Source: JASHPR01 sp963833885
GTDB taxonomy: Bacteria; Actinomycetota; Actinomycetes; Streptosporangiales; Streptosporangiaceae
Length of the DNA: 64,000 nucleotides
Assembly: GCA_963833885.1 (NCBI GenBank)
Contig: CAWHZU010000014.1
Span: 120,249-184,248, forward strand
Direction: 5' to 3'
The number at the start of each line of letters is the position of its first letter. The stretch's first letter is position 1. Positions 16,227-24,713 of the stretch are shown piece by piece. The notes under the pieces are model-generated. The model made no database searches. It saw only the letters and a program-made list of their open reading frames with translations, and had not been told where the DNA came from. The position numbers were made by a program, and so were the translations under genes.

Positions 16227-16991
16227 TCACGCGTTCCGCCCAGGCGGTTCCTCTTCGGCCATGCGATAGGCCTCGGCCGGCGCCAGGACCTCATCGGGAC
16301 CGGGCGGCGTGATGTCGACGGCCAACCCGTAATCCCACAGCTCAACGACCGACCAGACCTGCGCATCCGCGGCCGCGGCCGGCTCGGAGCTCACCGAGAT
16401 ACGGCGGGCGAGCCCATCCGCGTCCAGCCACACCTCGGCAGGCAGCCGGCTTAACGAGCGATACGGCCCGGCGGGCACGCTCACCCCGCTCGGCAGCGCC
16501 GCGTCCGCCCGGGCCAGATCGACGGTGAGACGGCAGCGTGTCGCAGGCACGCCGCGCACGGCCCCCGGCCCGATCTCCACGGCATCCTCGCCGGCACCGA
16601 ACAGGGCATCCAACGGCCACAGCGGGTCATTCGGCCCGCGCGGGCCGCCCGGGTCAGCCAGGAAGAAGCCCGTCCACCTGTCGGCTACCCGGACGTAGGC
16701 ATTCGCGCCGTCGTAGATCATCTCACTTTGCTCGACGCGCTCCCGAAGGCCCGGATCGTCGGCACTGAGCTCGCTGAGCGCAGCCGTGGCGCGGTCGGTA
16801 AACAGCAGCGCCTGCGACACCCTGGCCCGGCGCGCGTCAAGGTCGGCAACCCCCTCGCAGCGCCGGTCTGCAGCGCCGGGCAGCGGCGAGCCCGTGCACC
16901 ATGCGGCGAATAGCCGGGCGGTGCCGGCCGCGACCGTCCGGGCACCGGCAGCAGCCACCCGGTTGGCGATGGGATCACCCGCAGCCGACAT
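16227..16991 (-). CDS. Conserved hypothetical protein, possible LolA/LppX-like fold
   Basis: 254 residues with no signal peptide or membrane helix. The order of segments (SEMIYDGANAYVRVADRWTG, then VRGVPATRCRLTVDLARADA, LPAEVWLDADGLARRISVSS and VVELWDYGLAVDITPP) resembles the half-barrel of LppX/LprG or LolA lipoproteins: repeated strands asking 'probe state, prior treatment, then model parameters'. Members of that fold are normally exported lipoproteins, so the cytosolic form seen here is unusual. It ends convergently with rskA and may be transcribed alone. I do not assign a function. Confidence 0.6.
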   Translation of the reverse strand: MSAAGDPIANRVAAAGARTVAAGTARLFAAWCTGSPLPGAADRRCEGVADLDARRARVSQALLFTDRATAALSELSADDPGLRERVEQSEMIYDGANAYVRVADRWTGFFLADPGGPRGPNDPLWPLDALFGAGEDAVEIGPGAVRGVPATRCRLTVDLARADAALPSGVSVPAGPYRSLSRLPAEVWLDADGLARRISVSSEPAAAADAQVWSVVELWDYGLAVDITPPGPDEVLAPAEAYRMAEEEPPGRNA

Positions 16992-17081
16992 GCTTGCAGG
17001 ATAGTTGCCACGCTGGCGGTCAACCGCACATCCGGGACTACCGGGAGGATTTCACCGCCGCCAGACGGCGCTGCCGGCCGA

Positions 17082-18212
17082 TCACGACGGCTCGTGCAGC
17101 GACTGGAACTGCTCGATCAGCGGCCACATGTCCTCACCCATTTCTACTTGAGTGAGGAGGATGCCGACCGTGCCGTCCGGGTCGACGAAGAAGTCCGTAC
17201 CCAGTCCGCCGGACCAGCCGATGCGGCCGCGCTGGGGTCCCTCTGTCTGCACCGCCACGCCAAAGCCCCATCCCAAGCCGTCCCAAAACCCCGGGAAGAA
17301 GCTGTCCGCGGTCTTGCACGCTGCCGGTATCTGGTCGCTGGTCATCTGCTGCAGGTGATCAGGTGAGATCATCGGCTGGCCGTTGACTTGCCCTCCCTCG
17401 GCAAGCATCCGGGTGAAGCGGTGATAGTCCGCTGCGGTGGAGACGACCTCACCGTGGCTGACGTCGAATGACGGCGGCCCTGCGTAGAAACCGCCGCCGG
17501 CAGGCTCGGTCTCCACGAGTCCCTCGTCACCGTGCCGGTAAGCCGCCGGCAGCCGGTCCAGCTTGCTCTGCGCCACCCACAGTGCCGTGTCGGTCATCCC
17601 GAGCGGCCCGAAAACGTCCTCGGCCAGATGCTTACCGAGCGGGCGGCCCGTCACCCGCGAGATGAGAACGCCGAGCACGCCAAACGAATGGTGATACCGC
17701 CATCCTTCTCCCGGCTGGAACGCCAGCGGAAGTTCCGCCAGCCGACGCAGCCACTCATCAGCCCCCATCGCCGGTGGCTCCGGGCCAGCCTCAGTGCCGT
17801 TCGCAGCCATCGCCTCCTGCAGCGGCGAAGCCTGGATCACCATGCCGTACCCGGAGGTATTGGTCAGCAGGTGGCGAAGCGTGATGGCCCGGCGAGCCGG
17901 CATGGTGTCGTCGAGCTCAGCCGCTGGATCGCGCAGCACCTGACGGTCAGCCAGCTCCGGCAGCCAGTCCACCAGACTCTGGTCGAGATCCAGACGCCCT
18001 GCCTCCACAAGACGAAGCGCGGCGACCGACGTAATCGCCTTGGTCATGGACTGGATCCGCATGATCGCGTCCTCGCCCAGAGGACCGCCGCCGATCGACG
18101 CCACGCCCGCGGTGACCACCTCGACGTTTCCAGCATCCAAGAGCGCGACCCCGCCAGGAATTGTGCCGGCGTCAACGTGGCGAATCAGCAGCTCCCGCAA
18201 CGCAGTGCTCAC
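17082..18212 (-). CDS. Beta-lactamase-family serine hydrolase (class C/esterase type)
   Basis: 376 residues from a GTG at 18212, which gives the family-like N-terminus STALRELLIRHVDAGTIPGG. An ATG at 18254 would add 14 residues. The S-x-x-K motif is SMTK (Ser55/Lys58). The second motif is Y-H-H near residue 150 in WRYHHSFGVLG, in place of Y-x-N. The third is around GRIGWSGGLGTDFF, in place of K/H-T-G. These substitutions fit carboxylesterases or D-aminopeptidase-like enzymes (EstB-like) more than true beta-lactamases. There is no signal peptide, so it is probably cytoplasmic. Confidence 0.82.
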   Translation of the reverse strand: MSTALRELLIRHVDAGTIPGGVALLDAGNVEVVTAGVASIGGGPLGEDAIMRIQSMTKAITSVAALRLVEAGRLDLDQSLVDWLPELADRQVLRDPAAELDDTMPARRAITLRHLLTNTSGYGMVIQASPLQEAMAANGTEAGPEPPAMGADEWLRRLAELPLAFQPGEGWRYHHSFGVLGVLISRVTGRPLGKHLAEDVFGPLGMTDTALWVAQSKLDRLPAAYRHGDEGLVETEPAGGGFYAGPPSFDVSHGEVVSTAADYHRFTRMLAEGGQVNGQPMISPDHLQQMTSDQIPAACKTADSFFPGFWDGLGWGFGVAVQTEGPQRGRIGWSGGLGTDFFVDPDGTVGILLTQVEMGEDMWPLIEQFQSLHEPS

Positions 18213-18261
18213 CCCGGCGATCGTGCCACCCGCGACTGCGGGGATCAAGCGCATGCAGCTT

Positions 18262-18426
18262 CCTCTGCGTCCCCGACGCCGAGTACATCTCGCCTGACTA
18301 CCCCCAGCCGTGGTATCGGGGTCTGCCCCGAGTCCTGACACCCCACGAGATCGTCACGCTGATGGCCGGCAGCACGAAGATCAAGTCCCTGCGACGCGAC
18401 CTTCTGCGACGAGCCACCCCGGGACG
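18262..18426 (+). other. Short coding-like stretch between two minus-strand genes
   Basis: A plus-strand frame reads smoothly as VPDAEYISPDYPQPWYRGLP, RVLTPHEIVTLMAGSTKIKS, LRRDLLRRATPGRHGG, then runs into antisense of the methyltransferase. It has no start and no ribosome site. It may be a fragment of an unrecognised gene. I assign no function. Confidence 0.25.
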
Positions 18427-18987
18427 TCACGGCGGGCTTGTCGTTGACAGGCGGGCGAGGATCACCTCGAGCGTGCGGGTGTCGCTGGGCACCGCGGCCC
18501 TCTGCGTGTCCTCGATCTGCCAGGCCGCGAACGTGTGACCGATGACCGTTTCGTCGATGTCATTGCGCACGCCGGCCGCGTGGAGGCTGGCCCGCAGCAG
18601 CAGCCTGCCGCCGGGCCGCAGGACGCGGCGCAGTTCATCGGCGTACCGCAGCCGCTCTCGCGGGTCCAGGTAGTGGAAGCAGCCACGGTCCAGCGCAGCA
18701 TCAAAGCAGCCCTGGGGAAACGGAAGCCGGCGGACGTCCGCGCGCATGAACGCCGCGCCGTCACCTCCAGCAGCCGCCCGGGCCAAAGCCACCTGCGACA
18801 AGTCAACGCCGGCTACCTGCCAGCCGGCTGCGGCGAGATAGCCCGCCTCGACGCCCAGGCCACAGCCGACGTCAAGCGCACGCCCGCCTGGCCGCAGCCA
18901 GCCGTCCCCGAGCGCCGCGAGCAGTTCCGGCGACGGCCCAGATAGATGCCACCACCGGTAGGTTCCGTCGGCGTAGTGGTCGGTCAT
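18427..18987 (-). CDS. Class I SAM-dependent methyltransferase
   Basis: 186 residues from the ATG at 18987; a TTG 18 bases further upstream is less likely. Motif I is ALDVGCGLGVEAGYLAAAGW, motif II VAGVDLS, motif III MRADVRRLPFPQGCFDAALD, followed by the post-motif ELRRVLRPGGRLLLRASLH. This short form resembles the thiopurine/TehB-like group. It appears monocistronic. The substrate is unknown. Confidence 0.82.
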   Translation of the reverse strand: MTDHYADGTYRWWHLSGPSPELLAALGDGWLRPGGRALDVGCGLGVEAGYLAAAGWQVAGVDLSQVALARAAAGGDGAAFMRADVRRLPFPQGCFDAALDRGCFHYLDPRERLRYADELRRVLRPGGRLLLRASLHAAGVRNDIDETVIGHTFAAWQIEDTQRAAVPSDTRTLEVILARLSTTSPP

Positions 18988-19046
18988 GGCGACAGTGTGG
19001 CTCAAGATGCCTCCGGCCGGTCGACGTGGGCCGGCCCCGGCTGCTG

Positions 19047-19610
19047 CTAGGCGGCGGTCACCGACCGCAGTTCCTGCAGCGACTCGTCCATTAGTCGCCT
19101 GAAGGCGGCTGGGTCGTCCTGCTCCACCCAGCGGGCGAAGGCCACGTGAAAGACCGTCACGCCCGCCTGGGAGGCGAGGATCGCTGCGTTCACGGAGACG
19201 CCGCGATCAGCGAGCGCTGTCTTGATGGCGCCGGCCAGGGACTGGAGCTTGATCAGCTCGCGCTCTTGCAGTTCGGGGTTGGCCGCGATGATCCGGGACC
19301 GCATCCTGGCGAAGGGGTGACGGTCGGCGAACAACTCCGCCACCTCATCGAGCCCGGCACACACCGCGGCCATCGGAGTGGCGTCCGGCGGGGCAGCTTC
19401 GATCCCGCTGATCCAGCGGTCCTGAAGCTCGCGTGAGCCGTTGAACAGCACCTCGCGCTTGTCGGAGAAGTAGCGGAAGAAGGTCCGCTTGGTCAGCCCC
19501 GCGGCCTCGGCGATCTCCGCGACCGTCGTCTGGTCATAGCCCTGCTCCTCGAACAGGGTGATGGCGGCCTTGGTGAGCCGGCCTTGGGCGTCTGGCTTCC
19601 AGCGGGACAT
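19047..19610 (-). CDS. TetR-family regulator
   Basis: 187 residues. The N-terminal HTH is clear (AAITLFEEQGYDQTTVAEIA, then EAAGLTKRTFFRYFSDKREV). The C-terminal helical half is the ligand and dimer domain. It diverges from the SDR gene at 19699 across 88 bp that contain a perfect inverted repeat, so it probably represses that gene and itself. Confidence 0.88.
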   Translation of the reverse strand: MSRWKPDAQGRLTKAAITLFEEQGYDQTTVAEIAEAAGLTKRTFFRYFSDKREVLFNGSRELQDRWISGIEAAPPDATPMAAVCAGLDEVAELFADRHPFARMRSRIIAANPELQERELIKLQSLAGAIKTALADRGVSVNAAILASQAGVTVFHVAFARWVEQDDPAAFRRLMDESLQELRSVTAA

Positions 19611-19630
19611 GACAGCTGAGCATAGCTGAT

Positions 19631-19678
19631 GACACCGGGTGTCGTTAAGGTGCTATGGTGATGACACCAGATGACATC
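19631..19678. promoter_or_regulatory. TetR operator region
   Basis: A perfect inverted repeat GACAC-CGG-GTGTC lies at 19631-19643. The element GATGACACC occurs twice as a direct repeat (19628-19636 and 19660-19668). TATGGT at 19654-19659 is a plausible -10 for the SDR gene. Binding here would block the promoters of both divergent genes. Confidence 0.55.
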
Positions 19679-19698
19679 CGATCTCAGCGGGAGTATTC

Positions 19699-20604
19699 AT
19701 GCGTGTATTTGTCACCGGCGCGTCAGGCCATATCGCCTCCGCCGTCATCCCCGAGCTTGTCAGCAGCGGACATCAGGTCGTCGGTCTCGCCCGATCTGAT
19801 GCCTCGGCTGAGGCCGTCGCCGCCCTGGGTGCCGAGGTCCGCCGCGGCGATCTCGACGACCTCGACGGTCTCAAGGCCGCGGCCGCTGAGACCGACGGCG
19901 TGATCCACCTCGCCTTCAAGCACGAGGCGATGCGCACCGGCGACTTCATGGGCGCAGTCGGCTCAGACCTGGCTGCCATCCAGGCGATCGGTGAGACGCT
20001 GACCGGCACCGGCAAGCCCTTCGTCACGACCGGCGGCACCCTGATGCTCGCCATGGCCGGGATCACCGGCCGTCCCGGCACCGAGGACGACCAGTCCGAT
20101 GGCGGTCCCCGCGTCGATGCGGCGAACTACACGATCGGCCTGGCTCAGCATGGTGTGCGCTCCTCCGTCGTGCGGCTCGCGCCGATGGTCCATAGCGACC
20201 TCGACCATCACGGCTTCACCCATGCCCTGATCGACTTCGCCCGGGAAAACGGGGTTGCGGCATATACCGGTGACGGCTCGAACCGCTGGCCCGCAGCCAA
20301 CACCTACGACATCGGCGTGCTCTACCGCCTGGCGCTGGAGAAGGCTCCCGCCGGCTCGACGCTGCACGGCGTCGGTGACACGGGCATACCGCGCAAGGTG
20401 ATCGCCGAGACGATCGCCGGCAAGCTCGGGGTCGAGACCAAGAGCATCACCGAGGGGGAGGCGCCGCAGTATCTGGGCTTCCTCGCCGCTTTCGCCGGGC
20501 TCGACAACCCGACGTCCAACGACAAGACCCGCGAACTGCTGGGCTGGGAGCCGACCCACCCCGGCTGGATCGAGGACGTGAAGACCGGCCACTACTTCGC
20601 GTAA
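19699..20604 (+). CDS. NAD(P)-dependent SDR, extended/atypical NAD-epimerase type
   Basis: 301 residues. It begins with the nucleotide-binding motif MRVFVTGASGHIASAVIPEL (T-G-x-x-G-x-x-A). SSVVRLAPMVHSDLDHHGFT and DNPTSNDKTRELLGWEPTHP follow as in extended SDRs (NmrA/epimerase-like 'SDR family oxidoreductase' in actinobacteria). In the usual active-site region I see MLAMAGITGRPGTEDDQ but no Y-x-x-x-K, so catalysis may differ from classical SDRs. A GGGAG ribosome site precedes the ATG. Control by the divergent TetR is likely. Confidence 0.82.
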   Translation: MRVFVTGASGHIASAVIPELVSSGHQVVGLARSDASAEAVAALGAEVRRGDLDDLDGLKAAAAETDGVIHLAFKHEAMRTGDFMGAVGSDLAAIQAIGETLTGTGKPFVTTGGTLMLAMAGITGRPGTEDDQSDGGPRVDAANYTIGLAQHGVRSSVVRLAPMVHSDLDHHGFTHALIDFARENGVAAYTGDGSNRWPAANTYDIGVLYRLALEKAPAGSTLHGVGDTGIPRKVIAETIAGKLGVETKSITEGEAPQYLGFLAAFAGLDNPTSNDKTRELLGWEPTHPGWIEDVKTGHYFA

Positions 20605-20861
20605 TGGGCCGAGAACCCGGAATCAGCGCTCCGCCACAGCCGCGGCGGGAAAGAGGTCACGCTTTGTGCCTTGCCGGGTCGGAGACAGCGCGCGCATCGC
20701 CGCCGATCTGGCGCGTCAAGAGCGCGAACGAAGGCTTTCCAGTCGGCGCTCGATAATGGCAGATCGGGCGGCGGTGCCCGGACACCGTTGCGCGCGACCT
20801 TGCTTTTGGGCGGGCGACGCAGGCCTGCCCAGGCCGCAGCCTGGCGCCCGTGCACCGCGGA
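20605..20861. other. Non-coding interval
   Basis: No convincing gene. A minus-strand frame contains DLPLSSADWKAFVRALD, faintly like the C-terminus of DUF397 proteins (L-x-x-x-E-W-x-A-F). It lacks the rest of that domain, so I do not call it. Confidence 0.3.
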
Positions 20862-21295
20862 TTATGGGGCATCGGCGGGGCTGATCTCGATCCGAAGCGG
20901 GCTGCAGCCGCTCCCGTTCAGGGGCGGGTAGTCGACCGAGCATGCGGTCAGGATGACAACGAGGTCCCGGCGGCCGATGAAGGTAATGGCGTCTCCGGGC
21001 GACGAGGCGGCCACGCCGACAGCCAGCGTGCCGTCGGGCCGCGGGCCGGAGTCCTGGAACAGGTTCACCGGGTCGGGAACGACCGGCAGGACAATCCCGG
21101 CCGACGCCACGGCGGCCAGGAAGTTGTGCCGGCAGTTAGGGTGGCCCGATCGACCGCCCACATGTCCCCGACCTGATGACCCTCAACATCAACGACACGG
21201 ACCAGGTCGCCGCAGCCGACGCTGACCGCGCGCCCGGACTGGGCCGGCACGACCACCTGCCGGCGCCCGCCGCCAAGCCCCGCACGCTCCGCCAT
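20862..21295 (-). pseudogene. DUF1989 (urea carboxylase-associated type) gene with internal deletion
   Basis: From an ATG at 21295 with a good GGAGG site, the N-terminus is typical (VVPAQSGRAVSVGCGDLVRV, then VDVEGHQVGDMWAVDRA). Around 21150 the frame fails. In the next frame the family C-terminus continues: GHPNCRHNFLAAVASAGI, VVPDPVNLFQDSGPRPDGTL, VVILTACSVDYPPLNGSGCS, stop at 20862. The roughly 60-70 residues that should lie between are absent. The deleted part includes conserved His/Cys positions, so the product cannot work. DUF1989 proteins accompany urea or guanidine carboxylase systems. Confidence 0.75.
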
Positions 21296-21406
21296 TCCCA
21301 ACCTCCGGCATCTTCCTGGCCCCGGGGTGAACCCGGGGCGGTTCACCCCGACCGTAGGCCGGTCTGCGCGCCGCCTCGCGGGGAGTGCCGATGTGCGGGT
21401 GGTGTC

Positions 21407-21900
21407 TCATACGACCTGGGTGACTTTGTAGGCGATCCCGCCGTCGACCAGGTAGCCCGATCCCACGCAGACGATGTCGTTCAGCCATGTGTATTGCTCC
21501 GCCCCGGTCTCAAAAAGAGGGTTAGTCCGGAAGTAGTAGCGGGCCGGGTCGATGTGATGTCGCTTGGCGGGGTTGGCCAGGTCGGCCTGCAGGTCGGGCG
21601 GGAAGACCCAGCGGCCGCTGTAGGTCATGTGCACCAGAGCGTCGTCGTGGGTGCGCAGGGTCAGCCGGACGTCCAGTGTCATCGCGCCGTCGGGGCGGAA
21701 CAACGCCCAGTCGCCGCCGCCCGGCAGCACCTCGCCGCGCAGCTGTGGCCCGTGGAAGGTGCCGCCGGCGGAGCCGAACACGGTCCGCCGCCCGAGGGGC
21801 CGGCGCCGATTTCAAGGCGGGGGCTGAGATCGACAACCATGTCGAACAGATGCCGGGTGGTGATCTCGCCGATGGCTTTGACGCGGGGGTCGGGGGTCAT
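21407..21900 (-). pseudogene. DUF3237 protein gene with a one-base frameshift
   Basis: The ATG at 21900 overlaps the preceding stop. The N-terminus (MTPDPRVKAIGEITTRHLFD, then MVVDLSPRLEIGAGP) reads into nonsense at about 21800. The rest continues in another frame (VFGSAGGTFHGPQLRGEVLP, DVRLTLRTHDDALVHMTYSG, ending at 21407). Adding one C to the CCCC run at the junction would restore GAGPLGRRTVFGSAGG. A natural frameshift and a sequence error are both possible. DUF3237 is a beta-barrel family of unknown role found beside SnoaL-like proteins, as here. Confidence 0.75.
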
Positions 21901-22346
21901 GAGCCGGCTCCGGACAGCTTGTGCCGGACCGCGTCGGTCGAGACACCCGATTGCGCGCACAACTCCGACAGGTCGAAGAAGAACCGCTCGCTGGCGATCA
22001 GATCGTCGCTGAACGTGAACTGGATGAACACCGGCAGCTCGGCACGCCTGCCGTTGGGCGTCACGCCGAACCGGCCGCCGGTCATTGTCATCCGCGCTGT
22101 ACCCCAGCAGACCAGGGTGTCGCCGTTGCTGGCGTGGCCGTGCAGGGCGACGTCGTAATCCGGGAAGGACGCGAAGAACCGGGTCAGCGCCCGCTGGTTC
22201 TCGGCAGGGCCGCACGCCCTGGTCCCGAAGGCCGGCGACTCCAGCAGCATGCTGGGGTGCAGCAGCCGCAGGGCCGCGGGCACATCCTGGCGGCTTTTGG
22301 CGACCGCCAGGTCATGCGCGAGCTCGAGCATCCGGTGATCATTCAT
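21897..22346 (-). CDS. SnoaL/NTF2-like protein
   Basis: 149 residues of the NTF2-like cone fold. The N-terminal helix (LELAHDLAVAKSRQDVPAAL) is followed by LLHPSMLLESPAFGTRACGP, the 'RFFASFPDYDVALHG' strand and the C-terminal sheet FIQFTFSDDLIASERFFFDL. Related proteins are ester cyclases, ketosteroid isomerases or steroid/polyketide modifiers. It is coupled by an ATGA overlap to the DUF3237 gene and diverges from a TetR gene over a palindromic operator. Confidence 0.82.
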   Translation of the reverse strand: MNDHRMLELAHDLAVAKSRQDVPAALRLLHPSMLLESPAFGTRACGPAENQRALTRFFASFPDYDVALHGHASNGDTLVCWGTARMTMTGGRFGVTPNGRRAELPVFIQFTFSDDLIASERFFFDLSELCAQSGVSTDAVRHKLSGAGS

Positions 22347-22355
22347 AAACTAAAC

Positions 22356-22371
22356 ATACGATCGACCGTAT
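22356..22371. promoter_or_regulatory. TetR operator between SnoaL-like and TetR genes
   Basis: A 16-bp near-perfect palindrome ATACGATCGACCGTAT (one mismatched pair) sits in the short AT-rich divergent gap. It lies 10 bp from the SnoaL-like ATG and 26 bp from the TetR ATG. Its core resembles the ACGATCGT operators of the TetR gene at 41554-42216, whose HTH sequence is also similar. Confidence 0.65.
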
Positions 22372-22396
22372 TTATTTGGCAAGAGCGTATGGCAGG

Positions 22397-23014
22397 ATGG
22401 TGCTGGTGAGCGAGGTCGCGCATGACCGGCGGCTGCTGCGCGGCGCGCAGTCGCGGCGGACGATCGTCCGTCACGCCGTCGATGTGGCATCACTGGACGG
22501 GCTCGACGGACTCAGCTTCGGCCGGCTCGCCACCGACCTGGGGGTAAGCAAGGGGGGCATCCAGACCCTGTTCGGCACGAAGGAGAACCTGCAGGTCGCA
22601 GTGGCCGAAGCCGCGCGCGAAGCGTTCGAGGAGGCCGTGACCCGCCCCGCGCGGGCGCAGCCGCCCGGTGCCGCGCGGCTGCGCGCCCTGGCCGACCGGT
22701 GGATCGCCTACGCGCAGGCACCGCTGTTCCCCGGCGGCTGCTTCTGGGCAGCCAACCTGCCCGTCTTCGACAGCCAGCCAGGCCCGGTCCGCGATACCCT
22801 CGCCCGCCAGCAGCGGGCCTGGCGTAGCCTGATCGCCGCCGAGCTGCGCCACGCGGCCGGCACCGGGCAGATCGCCGCTTTCGACGCCGACCTTGTGGCA
22901 TTCCAGATCGACGCAGTTCTCACCGCCACCAACACCGCGCTCCGGCTCGGCGACGACAGCGCCGCGGAGACGGCCCGTCGCATCATCAACGGCTTCCTCG
23001 CACCACCCGGTTGA
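22397..23014 (+). CDS. TetR-family regulator (TetR_C_6-like)
   Basis: 205 residues from the ATG at 22397. The HTH is AVDVASLDGLDGLSFGRLAT, then DLGVSKGGIQTLFGTKENLQ. The C-terminal domain contains APLFPGGCFWAANLPVFDSQ and PGPVRDTLARQQRAW, a signature shared with the TetR at 41554-42216 (AVFPGGCFFASAMAEFDSKA). It likely represses the SnoaL-like/DUF3237 pair and itself. Confidence 0.87.
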   Translation: MVLVSEVAHDRRLLRGAQSRRTIVRHAVDVASLDGLDGLSFGRLATDLGVSKGGIQTLFGTKENLQVAVAEAAREAFEEAVTRPARAQPPGAARLRALADRWIAYAQAPLFPGGCFWAANLPVFDSQPGPVRDTLARQQRAWRSLIAAELRHAAGTGQIAAFDADLVAFQIDAVLTATNTALRLGDDSAAETARRIINGFLAPPG

Positions 23015-23101
23015 CCCTGCCTCCCGCGAGAAGGCAGTGGTCGTGCCGTCGGCCACGCCACCCGGCAAGGACACAGCTCGGCGATGCGCGCTCATGGCTG
23101 A

Positions 23102-23130
23102 CATGCAGGTGACCGTGAGGCACCTGCATG
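23102..23130. terminator. Hairpin between convergent TetR genes
   Basis: Perfect 10-bp arms CATGCAGGTG / CACCTGCATG separated by 9 nt. It lies 88 bp after one TetR stop and 81 bp after the convergent one, so it may serve both. The remainder of 23015-23210 holds no gene. Confidence 0.6.
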
Positions 23131-23210
23131 ATCAGGCATTATGTGAGCCGCACGGTCTGGCCAGACGCGCTGCGCCCTTTAGGCCCGAGCGCTTTGAGGC
23201 CGGGATTTAC

Positions 23211-23873
23211 TCAGGTTCCGCCGTTCTGGGCAGGCTTTGCGGGCGCTGAGAGGTCCAGGCTGGCGGGGATGGCCTCGACCGCCTCCTGGTGGCGTGCGAG
23301 GAGCGCTTTGCGGCCCCCCTGCCCGCCGCGGCGAACCCAGGGGCGGCCAGCAAGGCTGAAGGCGGTCATGGCGAGTTCGGCCAGGACGTGCAGCCGGAGG
23401 TCCTCGGGGTCGAGGCGGAGTTTGCCCGCGAGGCAGGCGACCACCTGGTCTTTGATCCCCGCCCGGTAGTGCTCGACGTATTTGAGCAGGGTGTTCGGCT
23501 CGGCCATGATCAGGCGGCGGGTGGCGAGGAAGCGCTGGTCCCAGCCGGGGTCGAGCCCGGTGGCTGCCCCGGCCAGCGCCTGGTGCAGCTCGCCGAGGAC
23601 GGGGCCGGACAGCTTGCGGTCGGCGAGCGCGGCCAGGTAGGCGGTCCACAGCTCCGTCTCGGCCTCGACCGCCGCGGCCTCCTTGGCCGGGAAGAAGCGG
23701 AAGAAGGTGCTCTTGGACACCTCGGCTTCGTCGGCTACTTCCTCGAGCGTGGTCGCGTCGAAGCCCTTCTGCGTGAACAGGCGCAGCGCCGCGTCGGCCA
23801 GCGCGCGCCGGGTCCGCAGCTTCTTGCGCTCGCGCAGCGGCAAGGCGCGGTCTGGGGACGCGTCGCTCGTCAT
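23211..23873 (-). CDS. TetR-family regulator
   Basis: 220 residues from the ATG at 23873, chosen over the ATG at 23882 because an AGGA site lies 8 nt upstream. The HTH is ALADAALRLFTQKGFDATTL, then EEVADEAEVSKSTFFRFFPA. The C-terminal half is typical of the TetR_C_17-like group (WDQRFLATRRLIMAEPNTLL). It diverges from the hemerythrin gene and DHA2 exporter and is the obvious candidate regulator of that efflux unit. Confidence 0.87.
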   Translation of the reverse strand: MTSDASPDRALPLRERKKLRTRRALADAALRLFTQKGFDATTLEEVADEAEVSKSTFFRFFPAKEAAAVEAETELWTAYLAALADRKLSGPVLGELHQALAGAATGLDPGWDQRFLATRRLIMAEPNTLLKYVEHYRAGIKDQVVACLAGKLRLDPEDLRLHVLAELAMTAFSLAGRPWVRRGGQGGRKALLARHQEAVEAIPASLDLSAPAKPAQNGGT

Positions 23874-23914
23874 GCCCCGCATCCTACCCGTTTCCGCGAC
23901 CCGGGAGCTATATA

Positions 23915-23957
23915 CACTCAGCTTCTTTCAGCACTTGACTTTAAATAGTACTGAGTG
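23915..23957. promoter_or_regulatory. Divergent promoter/operator region of the hemerythrin-exporter unit
   Basis: CACTCAG (23915-23921) and CTGAGTG (23951-23957) are inverted copies bracketing an AT-rich segment. TTGACT (23935-23940) is a -35-like element. Such paired half-sites fit a TetR dimer or two dimers. The -10 elements are not clear. Confidence 0.45.
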
Positions 23958-24035
23958 CCAAAATCTTGAAGGCAGTGCCGGGACGCCCCGGCGCAGGCCG
24001 AGGACCTGGCCGATGCATCCGTGCAGGGAGGAACC

Positions 24036-24704
24036 ATGGAGTACAGGCTGGACATGAGCATGATGCTCGCGATGCACGACGCGCTGCGCCGGGACCTGGC
24101 GCAGGTCGGGCGGATCGCGAGCCGGCGGGACGACCACCCCGGCACGCTGCTGCGTGCTGCGCTGGGCTGGGAGCTGTTCAAGAAGTTCCTGCTGGTCCAC
24201 CACCAGTCCGAAGATGACGCCCTGTGGCCGCCGCTGCGAGCCCGCGTGGCCGGGCAGCCCGACCGGGTGGCGATGGTGGACGCGCTGGAGGCCGAGCACG
24301 GCGTCATCGAGCCGCTGCTGGAGGCCGTCGACGCGGCCGCGGCCGACCCGGACTACGGCTACCAGCGGTTCGGCGACATCATCGACGAACTCTCGGGCAA
24401 GCTGACCGCGCACCTGGCCCACGAGGAGGCCGACGGGCTGCCCCTGATCGATACCTCGCTGACCCCGGCCGAGTGGCAGCACTTCGCCCAGATCCATAGC
24501 GAGCGGAACCTGCCTGACGCGTCGAGGTACATGCCCTGGCTGCTCAGCCAGGCGCGCCCGCAGATCCTCGACGCGATCCTCGACAAGTTCCCCCCGCCCC
24601 TGCTGACCGCCTATCGAGAGCAGTGGGCGCCCACCTACGCCGCCCTGCAGACCTGGCCTGCCACAGGCGAGCCGCAGCCCCAAGTCGCCGGACGCGACCG
24701 TTAG
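24036..24704 (+). CDS. Hemerythrin-like (HHE) domain protein
   Basis: 222 residues, with a GGGAGGA site before the ATG. The di-iron ligand set of a four-helix HHE bundle can be followed: MHDALRRDLAQVG, LVHHQSEDDALWPPL (H-x3-E-like), EAEHGVIEPLLE, and HLAHEEADGLPLID (H-x3-E/D). The C-terminal third (ARPQILDAILDKFPPPLLTA) is common in actinobacterial members. The family binds oxygen, NO or serves as a redox sensor. It is co-transcribed with an exporter 9 bp downstream. Confidence 0.85.
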   Translation: MEYRLDMSMMLAMHDALRRDLAQVGRIASRRDDHPGTLLRAALGWELFKKFLLVHHQSEDDALWPPLRARVAGQPDRVAMVDALEAEHGVIEPLLEAVDAAAADPDYGYQRFGDIIDELSGKLTAHLAHEEADGLPLIDTSLTPAEWQHFAQIHSERNLPDASRYMPWLLSQARPQILDAILDKFPPPLLTAYREQWAPTYAALQTWPATGEPQPQVAGRDR

Positions 24705-24713
24705 GGAGACACC

